From positions 1 to 12,156 of the forward strand of contig CAJGDE010000061.1 in assembly GCA_904502135.1 (NCBI GenBank): a DNA stretch of 12,156 nucleotides. Reading direction: 5' to 3'. The notes under the pieces are model-generated. The model was not told the DNA's origin and searched no databases. It worked only from the letters and a program-made list of their open reading frames with translations. Of this stretch, positions 4,584-12,156 are shown in pieces. Positions within the stretch are counted from its first letter, which is position 1. Each line of letters opens with the position of its first letter. A program made the translations under genes and the position numbers. This DNA comes from Kiritimatiellia bacterium (GTDB lineage Bacteria; Verrucomicrobiota; Kiritimatiellia; RFP12; UBA1067).

Positions 4584-6815
4584 ATGACAACAGCAGTTCT
4601 CGCCCGTCTTACAGGCGAAGTCGGAGCGGCCGCTAATCAGGTTACGGCCGTCGTTAAGTTGCTTGCAGACGGCAATACCGTGCCGTTTATCGCCAGATAC
4701 CGCAAGGAAGTCCATGGTAATCTTGATGAGGTCGTCATAGGGAAAATCCAGGAGCGTCTGCAATATTACAACGAATTGGAAGATCGCAAAAAGACCGTTA
4801 TTAAATCCATTGAGGAGCAGGGCAAGCTTACGGACGAGCTGAAAGAAAAAATAGATAATTGCTTTGTCAAAACGGCTCTTGAAGATCTTTATCAGCCGTA
4901 TAAGCCAAAACGCCGTACCCGCGCTCAGGTCGCGAAAGAGAAAGGCTTTGAGCCGCTTGCGGATTCAATCTGGTCGGGGCAGCCATTTAACGGGAGCGAA
5001 GAAGATCTTCAATATGCTCGTGATATCATAGCCGAACGTATAGCCGACATCGCCGATGTACGCGGGCTTGTGAGAAATGCATTTGCGACGAAGTCGGTGG
5101 TCAAGTCTGAGGTCGCCTCTCCAAAACCTACCGAGCCCACCAAGTTCGAGCAGTATTACGAGTTTGAAGAATCCATATCGACGATTCCCTCACACAGGTA
5201 TCTGGCGATCAGACGCGGCCAGAAAGAAGGTGTTCTTTGGGTAAAATTGGTTCTTGATACCGAAGAGACGCTTGAGCGCATGATGGAGATAATTCAGCGT
5301 TTTTCTTTAGGGGCGAGTCAGCGAGGCGAGGCATACGATCAGATTGCGCTCGCTGCGCGTGACGCTTATAAAAGACTTTTGGCGCCAAGCTGCGAGATTG
5401 ATGTCACGGTTGAAAAGAAGATGGAGGCCGACCGGGCGGCGGTTGAAGTGTTTGCTGAGAATTTGAGAAATCTTCTTCTCGCCTCGCCTCTCGGCGAAAA
5501 GGCCGTTCTCGCCATCGACCCCGGCATCCGCACCGGCTGCAAGCTGGCGATGATGGATGCCACGGGGAAATATCTCGGCAATACCGTCATCTATCCGCAG
5601 CAAAAGCCTCTTGAGGCGGCCAAGGCCGTGGCGATAATAGTGAATAAGTATCGTCCCGAGGCGATTGCGATCGGCAATGGAACGGCTGGTAGAGAAACCG
5701 AGACGTTCGTTCGCGACACGTTGAAAAAACTTAAAGAGCAGCATCCTGAAATACCTACTCCCATCGTCGTGAGCGTGAGCGAGGCGGGCGCTTCCGTTTA
5801 TTCCGCCAGCGAGACGGCGAGAAAAGAATTTCCTGATCTTGATCTTACCGTAAGAGGCGCGATCTCAATCGGCAGAAGACTTCAGGATCCGCTTGCGGAA
5901 TTGGTAAAGATCGACCCGAAAGCGATTGGCGTAGGTCAGTATCAGCATGATGTCCATCAGCCGCTTCTTGGAACAAAGCTCGATGAGGTCGTGGTTTCCT
6001 GCGTAAACGGCGTGGGCGTAGAATTGAATACGGCCTCGGCGCAACTTCTTGAGCGCGTTTCAGGTCTTTCGTCTTCGTTGGCCAAGGCGATTGTCGAGTG
6101 GCGCAATGAAAACGGAAAGTTTACAAGCCGCGAAGACTTAAAAAAAGTAAAGGGGCTTGGACCTAAGGCGTATGAACAGTGCGCCGGCTTTTTGCGCATA
6201 CGGGGAGCTTCGAACCGTCTTGATTCATCCGCCGTCCATCCGGAGCGTTACGAGCTTGTGGAAAAGATGGCGCTTGATATAGGTCTTAGTGTCGGTGACC
6301 TTGTGGGCAACAGTCTTGCCGCCCAAAAGATCAACATAATGAAATATATCGCCCCCGGGATCGGCGAGCCTACGCTTAAAGATATTGTGGCGGAACTCGT
6401 CAAGCCGGGCCGCGACCCGCGAAAGACTTTCGAGCCTCCTAAATTCAGGGATGATGTCACCAAGATTGAGGATGTCAAAGAGGGGATGAAGCTTGAAGGT
6501 GTTGTGACGAATGTCACGCAGTTCGGCGCATTCGTTGATATCGGCGTTCATCAGGACGGGCTTATCCACGTCTCAGAGCTTTCTGATAATTTCGTCAGCG
6601 ATCCCGCAAGCGTCGTCAAGGCGGGCGATAGGCTGCAGGTTACCGTCATTGCGATAGATAAAGAGCGTCAGAGAATTTCTCTTTCCGCGAAATCGAAACC
6701 TGTTTTCGGCGGGGCGTCAAATCAGTCGGGAGGGCGCAAGAGCGAAGGCTTCCAGCGCAGAAGCTCTTCTTTTTCATCAGGCGGTTTCTCGTGTAATCCC
6801 TTTGCAAATCTATAG
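4584..6815 (+). CDS. tex: Tex family RNA-binding transcription accessory protein
   Basis: This 743-residue protein matches Tex in length and domain order. The N-terminal helical region carries the signature VPFIARYRKEVHGNLDE (33-49) and LEDLYQPYKPKRRTRA. A YqgF/RNase H-like domain begins with VLAIDPGIRTGCKLAM (308-323). Helix-hairpin-helix elements span about 483-540 (NTASAQLLERVSGL, KVKGLGPKAYEQCAGFLRI). An S1 RNA-binding domain lies at about 634-704 (LEGVVTNVTQFGAFVDIG, GLIHVSEL). Residues 705-743 form a Ser/Gly/Arg-rich tail beyond the S1 domain. Tex binds nucleic acid through S1 and affects transcription and RNA turnover in the cytoplasm. The gene starts 16 bases after the SPFH gene with a weak AAGG ribosome site, so it probably shares that transcript. 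Confidence 0.95.
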   Translation: MTTAVLARLTGEVGAAANQVTAVVKLLADGNTVPFIARYRKEVHGNLDEVVIGKIQERLQYYNELEDRKKTVIKSIEEQGKLTDELKEKIDNCFVKTALEDLYQPYKPKRRTRAQVAKEKGFEPLADSIWSGQPFNGSEEDLQYARDIIAERIADIADVRGLVRNAFATKSVVKSEVASPKPTEPTKFEQYYEFEESISTIPSHRYLAIRRGQKEGVLWVKLVLDTEETLERMMEIIQRFSLGASQRGEAYDQIALAARDAYKRLLAPSCEIDVTVEKKMEADRAAVEVFAENLRNLLLASPLGEKAVLAIDPGIRTGCKLAMMDATGKYLGNTVIYPQQKPLEAAKAVAIIVNKYRPEAIAIGNGTAGRETETFVRDTLKKLKEQHPEIPTPIVVSVSEAGASVYSASETARKEFPDLDLTVRGAISIGRRLQDPLAELVKIDPKAIGVGQYQHDVHQPLLGTKLDEVVVSCVNGVGVELNTASAQLLERVSGLSSSLAKAIVEWRNENGKFTSREDLKKVKGLGPKAYEQCAGFLRIRGASNRLDSSAVHPERYELVEKMALDIGLSVGDLVGNSLAAQKINIMKYIAPGIGEPTLKDIVAELVKPGRDPRKTFEPPKFRDDVTKIEDVKEGMKLEGVVTNVTQFGAFVDIGVHQDGLIHVSELSDNFVSDPASVVKAGDRLQVTVIAIDKERQRISLSAKSKPVFGGASNQSGGRKSEGFQRRSSSFSSGGFSCNPFANL

Positions 6816-6824
6816 TTTTTCATA

Positions 6825-9077
<2,253 letters not shown>

Positions 9078-9095
9078 TTTTAGGGAGTTTTTTTC

Positions 9096-9533
9096 ATGAC
9101 AATCAAAAGACGACAGGCTCGCGAGTGGGCTGTTCAGATGTTGACGGCGGCTGATTTGAATCCGCCGGAGGATGTCGGAGAATTTATCGCCTCACATCGT
9201 CTGCAGCTGCCCACGCTTGAAGAAAGTGAAGGAGCGGTGGAATTAAAAGGCAAGTTAATGGAATTTGCCGAATCGCTTGTAAAAGGCGTATTGGGGTCGA
9301 TAGACGAAATTGACGCGATTCTTACGCCTCTACTTGATAATTGGGATGTTTACCGCTTAGGGACAGTGGAGCGGGCCGTTCTCAGGCTCGGCGTATGGGA
9401 GCTTAAAGCTTGCGATACGCCAGTACCGGTTGTGATAAACGAGGCGATTGATCTTGTCAATTGGTATTCGTCGCCCAAATCACGCACTCTCGTCAACGGT
9501 GTTCTTGACCGATATGCGAAATCGGTCAGATGA
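9096..9533 (+). CDS. nusB: Transcription antitermination factor NusB
   Basis: This 145-residue all-helical RNA-binding protein acts with NusE (S10) at boxA sites, mainly in rRNA operon antitermination. The N-terminal KRRQAREWAVQML matches the family opening. The C-terminal half has the stronger signature: LDNWDVYRLGTVERAVLRLG (80-99), then VPVVINEAIDLVNWYSSPKS and a closing FVNGVLD-like LVNGVLDRYAK. Length is usual for NusB. AGGGAG (9082-9087) lies 8 bases before the ATG, 18 bases after gyrB, so the two are probably cotranscribed. In many bacteria nusB follows ribH; here it precedes ribD, a variation on the nusB and riboflavin gene association. Confidence 0.95.
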   Translation: MTIKRRQAREWAVQMLTAADLNPPEDVGEFIASHRLQLPTLEESEGAVELKGKLMEFAESLVKGVLGSIDEIDAILTPLLDNWDVYRLGTVERAVLRLGVWELKACDTPVPVVINEAIDLVNWYSSPKSRTLVNGVLDRYAKSVR

Positions 9534-10524
9534 AGTTTTCATGTCCCGAGCCGTAGAGCTAGCTCTCAACGGCTCAGGTCATACGCGTCCAAATCCGCCT
9601 GTCGGGGCGGTCGTAGTTAAAGACGGTTTTATAATCGGCGAGGGGTGGCATAGGCGCGCGGGCTCTGATCATGCGGAAGTTGCCGCTCTTAAGGATACCG
9701 TAAAGCGCGGATATTCGCCCGAGGGCGCAAGAGTGTATGTAACGCTTGAGCCTTGTTCTAAAGTCGGTCGTGTAGGTGCTTGCACCGATGCGCTTGTTTC
9801 AGCGAAGGTAGCAGAGGTCGTGTACGCCTCTTTAGACCCGAATCCTAAAAACGCCCGTCGCGCTTCACGTATTTTAAAGTCTTCAGGCGTTCTTTGCCGA
9901 AAGTTTAATTATCCGCCTGCGGACAGACTCATAGCTCCATTTGCTAAATTCATCACGAAGGCTCTTCCTTTCGTGACGGTTAAAATCGCAATGTCGCTTG
10001 ACGGTAAGATATGTGATTTTAACGGAGAATCTCAATGGATATCTTCATCTTCCGCTCGTCGTCTTACAGGAACGATAAGAGAGAGCGCTGATGCGATAAT
10101 GGTCGGCGCGGAAACGGTTAGAAAAGATAATCCCTCTCTTTTAAGCCACGGAAAGAAAAACAACGATTTAGTGCGTGTGGTAGTTACCGGAAGCGGTAAG
10201 CTTCCGGCGTCCGCGAAAATTTTCACCGACGGGAAAAACCGCACGATTGTTCTTAAGGTCCCGAAAGGCGGCGCGCTTATCGACGCGATGCGCGCTCTTG
10301 CGGCGGAAAATATCATGCACGTTTACTGTGAAGGCGGGCTTGAGCTTGCCCGGTCTTTGGCTGCAGAAAATCTTGTCGATGAATGGCTAAGCGTTATCTC
10401 ACCAAAAGTAATAGGTTCAAAGCCGATCAGCGAGGCGGCGACAGTCAAGAATTCCTTTATAATTCCGGATGCGCTGGGTTCTTATGAAGAATCCGTCGCT
10501 TTGTTGAGACGTTCAAAGAAGTGA
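9514..10524 (+). CDS. ribD: Riboflavin biosynthesis deaminase-reductase RibD
   Basis: This 336-residue bifunctional enzyme performs the deamination and reduction steps from the GTP-derived diaminopyrimidine toward riboflavin. The N-terminal deaminase (about 5-145) has NPPVGAVVVKDG (27-38), zinc ligand and catalytic residues in HAE (53-55), and Cys81 and Cys90 in PCSKVGRVGAC. The C-terminal NADPH-dependent reductase (about 150-333) shows VTVKIAMSLDGKI, GESQWISS, GAETVRKDNPSL and the YCEGG motif (271-275). The usual PCSHxGxTPPC loop is altered: Lys replaces His and Gly-Ala replaces Pro-Pro, though all zinc ligands remain. ATG at 9514 overlaps the nusB end by 20 bases and keeps the conserved DExFM opening. 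ATG at 9541 is the alternative and would lose it. The frame is open to 9448, but that stretch overlaps nusB and matches no family sequence. None of the starts has a clear ribosome site. Confidence 0.93.
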   Translation: MRNRSDEVFMSRAVELALNGSGHTRPNPPVGAVVVKDGFIIGEGWHRRAGSDHAEVAALKDTVKRGYSPEGARVYVTLEPCSKVGRVGACTDALVSAKVAEVVYASLDPNPKNARRASRILKSSGVLCRKFNYPPADRLIAPFAKFITKALPFVTVKIAMSLDGKICDFNGESQWISSSSARRLTGTIRESADAIMVGAETVRKDNPSLLSHGKKNNDLVRVVVTGSGKLPASAKIFTDGKNRTIVLKVPKGGALIDAMRALAAENIMHVYCEGGLELARSLAAENLVDEWLSVISPKVIGSKPISEAATVKNSFIIPDALGSYEESVALLRRSKK

Positions 10525-10529
10525 TTTAT

Positions 10530-10943
10530 ATGATTACCGTTACAAAAACCGTAAAATTCGATGCCGCTCATGTTCTTACGAATCATGACGGATTATGTAA
10601 AAATCTTCACGGGCACACGTATCGTATTGATATTTCAGTTGCTCAAAGTGAAGATAATCAAGGCGACATGGTGATCGATTTCAAAGATTTGAAGAATATC
10701 GCCACAAGTGTCATCTGCGACAGCTTTGATCACGCATTTATCTATAACAATAAAAGCGAAGGCGAGCGTGAGATCGCTTCCGTCGTCGGAAAATACGGTA
10801 TGCGTACGGTTGAACTGCCGTTCCGCTCTACTGCGGAGAATCTCGCCCGCCATTTTTATTCGCTGTTAAAAACCAAGATCCCCGGGCTTTGTGCGATAAG
10901 GGTTTGGGAAACGTCTGAAAGTTCGGCGGAGTATAAAGAGTGA
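10530..10943 (+). CDS. queD: 6-carboxy-tetrahydropterin synthase QueD
   Basis: This 137-residue enzyme of the 6-pyruvoyl-tetrahydropterin synthase family makes 6-carboxy-5,6,7,8-tetrahydropterin, an early precursor of queuosine and other 7-deazaguanines. Zinc ligands His14 (KFDAAH), His27 and His29 (LHGH), and the candidate catalytic Cys23 in CKNLHGHTY, mark QueD rather than eukaryotic PTPS. DFKDLK (50-55), FDHAF with Asp67/His68, STAENLA and VWETSES with Glu127 complete the family pattern. ATG at 10530 gives the usual family N-terminus. GTG at 10521 would add three residues and overlap the ribD stop as GTGA, the arrangement seen at the next junction, so it remains a real alternative. No other queuosine genes are in the window. 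Confidence 0.92.
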   Translation: MITVTKTVKFDAAHVLTNHDGLCKNLHGHTYRIDISVAQSEDNQGDMVIDFKDLKNIATSVICDSFDHAFIYNNKSEGEREIASVVGKYGMRTVELPFRSTAENLARHFYSLLKTKIPGLCAIRVWETSESSAEYKE

Positions 10944-11506
10944 GGATTACATCTGGAGAGTTCGGCGGGCGAAATCTTTTCGTTCCTAAAACAGGCGACA
11001 TCCGTCCAACGCAGGAGCGTGTTCGAGAGGCGCTGTTTTCAATGCTTCAAACCGAAGTGCCAGGCTGTGATTTTCTTGATCTTTTTGCAGGCTCCGGCTC
11101 GTCCGGATTGGAAGCTCTTTCACGAGGAGCGCGCACGGCGACTTTTGTTGAGATTAACCCTAAGCATATTGCCGTAATAAGACGCAACATCGAGTTGTTG
11201 CGCATAGCCGACAATGCCCAGACGATTATTCGCGCAGATGTTTATAAATGGCTCGAGCGTTACAGTGGAGAGGGCTTTTCCATTGTTTTTGCAGATCCTC
11301 CTTATGCTTTAGGTGAAGAAAAGGGGTATGTTAGAGTGCTTGAGCTTTTGGCGCTGCGCTCAATAGTAAGGCCAGGCGGGGTTTTCGCCGCCGAAATGGT
11401 TTCGTCGCAAAAAACAGAATCAGTTTCCGGTTGGGAAATGTTTCGTGAGCGTGATTACGGAAAAACCCGCCTAGTTCTCTGGCGAAGACTAACCCCTAAT
11501 CACTAA
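10940..11506 (+). CDS. rsmD: 16S rRNA (guanine966-N2)-methyltransferase RsmD
   Basis: This 188-residue SAM-dependent enzyme methylates G966 of 16S rRNA during small-subunit assembly. It opens with MRITSGEFGGR and RPTQERVREALFSML (23-37), both typical of RsmD. The SAM-binding motif DLFAGSGSSGLEALSRGA lies at 47-64, followed by VEINP. The catalytic motif DPPY is at 119-122, and RDYGKTRLVLW closes the domain. The GTG start overlaps the queD stop (GTGA) and has GGAG (10928-10931) 8 bases upstream. The last codons (Leu-Thr-Pro-Asn-His-stop) lie within the heptanucleotide repeat and extend past the usual end of the family. Confidence 0.94.
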   Translation: MRITSGEFGGRNLFVPKTGDIRPTQERVREALFSMLQTEVPGCDFLDLFAGSGSSGLEALSRGARTATFVEINPKHIAVIRRNIELLRIADNAQTIIRADVYKWLERYSGEGFSIVFADPPYALGEEKGYVRVLELLALRSIVRPGGVFAAEMVSSQKTESVSGWEMFRERDYGKTRLVLWRRLTPNH

Positions 11507-11528
11507 CGACTAATCACTAGCGACTAAC
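11487..11528. repeat. Heptanucleotide tandem repeat, six units, between convergent genes
   Basis: Six consecutive 7-base units fit the plus-strand consensus SACTAAY with few changes (for example GACTAAC, CACTAAC; CCCTAAT and CACTAGC are the variants). Because 7 is not a multiple of 3, the TAA on the plus strand and TAG on the minus strand move through all reading frames, so both strands are closed in every frame. The rsmD stop (11504-11506) and the opposing oxidoreductase stop (11524-11526) both lie inside it. I see no stable hairpin or T-tract, so it is not an ordinary intrinsic terminator. Heptanucleotide short tandem repeats are known from heterocystous cyanobacteria; homology to those is not implied. 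Confidence 0.85.
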
Positions 11529-12156
11529 CCACAACCGGTATTTTTAGCGTCTCTCCGCCGCGCATCGCAGACATGTGCGAATAAACTCCGCAAATTGTCG
11601 TTTCAAGTGCGATTTTCTCATTCACCACATGATGATGATTTGGATCGAGAATCGCCCTTAGAAAATCATCTGTCAGATACCCGTGAGAGCCTCCATGACC
11701 GCCCGGCGGCATTCCTTTGGCAAGAGCATGGCGCTTGAAATCAATGTTCTTTATTTGTGAAGCGTCGCCAAGAAAGGTCATCGCCGCGTCGTCATATCCG
11801 CCTTTCTGCCCCCATACGCGCCCACGCTCTCCGTTGACGCACGGCACATCGTAAGAGACTAACATTCTGGCAGATCCGCCAGTTTCCATTTTCATGAATG
11901 CAAACTCGCTTCCAAATGGGTTATTGTAGCGGTTGCCTTTGGTGTACTGCTTGATAAGACTTGGGGTCGCTATGCATGTAGTTTCAATGAAGCGTTTGCC
12001 TGTTACGCAAGTGTAAAAGGCGGTTGAGTGTGTCGGGTAATACATTGGCGGTATGCCGTCGCGCCAACCGTTGTATGAGCCTACGTTAAGGCCGTTCTTA
12101 AGGTCTGAGCAGTGAAAATATTCTCCTTCGGCATAGACGATTTCGCCCATAGCCCC
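11524..12156 (-). CDS. Gfo/Idh/MocA-family oxidoreductase, C-terminal part (5' end outside window)
   Basis: The frame stays open to the right edge of the window, so 210 C-terminal residues are visible and the N-terminal NAD(P)-binding Rossmann domain lies outside. The visible part fits the C-terminal alpha/beta domain of the Gfo/Idh/MocA family: GEIVYAEGEYFH near the edge, then a Trp-Arg followed by PMYYPTHSTAF, whose histidine is a likely active-site residue. A Gly- and His-rich stretch, MPPGGHGGSHGYLTDDFL, precedes the usual closing helix EKIALETTICGVYSHMSAMRGG. These enzymes act on sugars, sugar acids or inositols, and some relatives are GH109-type glycosidases; the substrate cannot be read from this part. 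The stop TAG sits in the heptad repeat. The gene converges on rsmD. The ATG at 12150 is internal, not the start. Confidence 0.88.
   Translation of the reverse strand, partial: GAMGEIVYAEGEYFHCSDLKNGLNVGSYNGWRDGIPPMYYPTHSTAFYTCVTGKRFIETTCIATPSLIKQYTKGNRYNNPFGSEFAFMKMETGGSARMLVSYDVPCVNGERGRVWGQKGGYDDAAMTFLGDASQIKNIDFKRHALAKGMPPGGHGGSHGYLTDDFLRAILDPNHHHVVNEKIALETTICGVYSHMSAMRGGETLKIPVVG

Noticed and set aside
9448..9513. Earlier ATG for ribD at 9448
   Set aside because: The added residues lie inside nusB in another frame and do not resemble the RibD N-terminus; the family opening starts near 9514.
11493..11499. CCCTAA within the heptad repeat resembling a telomere repeat
   Set aside because: Only one unit has this form, the period is 7 rather than 6, and the context is a bacterial gene junction.

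Overview
The window is about 12 kb of a bacterial chromosome with moderate GC and tightly packed genes. It holds thirteen protein genes, no RNA genes and no recognisable mobile element. The housekeeping genes (gyrB, nusB, ribD, queD, rsmD, tex) are intact. Three observations point loosely to a PVC-type bacterium, perhaps a gut Kiritimatiellae or Lentisphaerae relative: a Gfo/Idh/MocA-family oxidoreductase, a textbook sigma-54 promoter, and several genes with no Shine-Dalgarno sequence. This placement is inference; a gyrB or rsmD tree would settle it.

Region 1 (1-1066) holds a lipoprotein gene of unknown function on the minus strand, reading away from a 217-base spacer. The spacer carries a near-perfect sigma-54 (-24/-12) promoter for the lipoprotein. 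About 80 bases upstream of the predicted transcription start is an inverted repeat suited to an enhancer-binding protein.

Region 2 (1067-3143) is a plus-strand cluster: an XRE-type helix-turn-helix protein with two zinc ribbons, a small ACT-domain protein, an alkaline-phosphatase-superfamily metalloenzyme and a C_GCxxG_C_C redox-type protein. Spacing is 12 and 17 bases, then a 4-base overlap. The first gene appears to be read from a leaderless mRNA.

Region 3 (3178-6815) holds a short NfeD protein, its stomatin/SPFH partner and the RNA-binding protein Tex. It is driven by an extended -10 promoter placed so close to the nfeD ATG that this message should also be leaderless.

Region 4 (6825-11506) is a probable gyrB-nusB-ribD-queD-rsmD operon under a second extended -10 promoter sharing 13 identical bases with the nfeD one. 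It combines DNA topology, antitermination, riboflavin synthesis, queuosine precursor synthesis and 16S rRNA methylation.

Region 5 (11487-12156) has a six-unit heptanucleotide repeat between convergent genes. It supplies the stop codons of both rsmD and the oppositely oriented, edge-truncated oxidoreductase gene.

The least explained parts are the sigma-54 lipoprotein with its divergent leaderless regulator, the XRE-ACT-metalloenzyme-redox cluster, and the heptad repeat.
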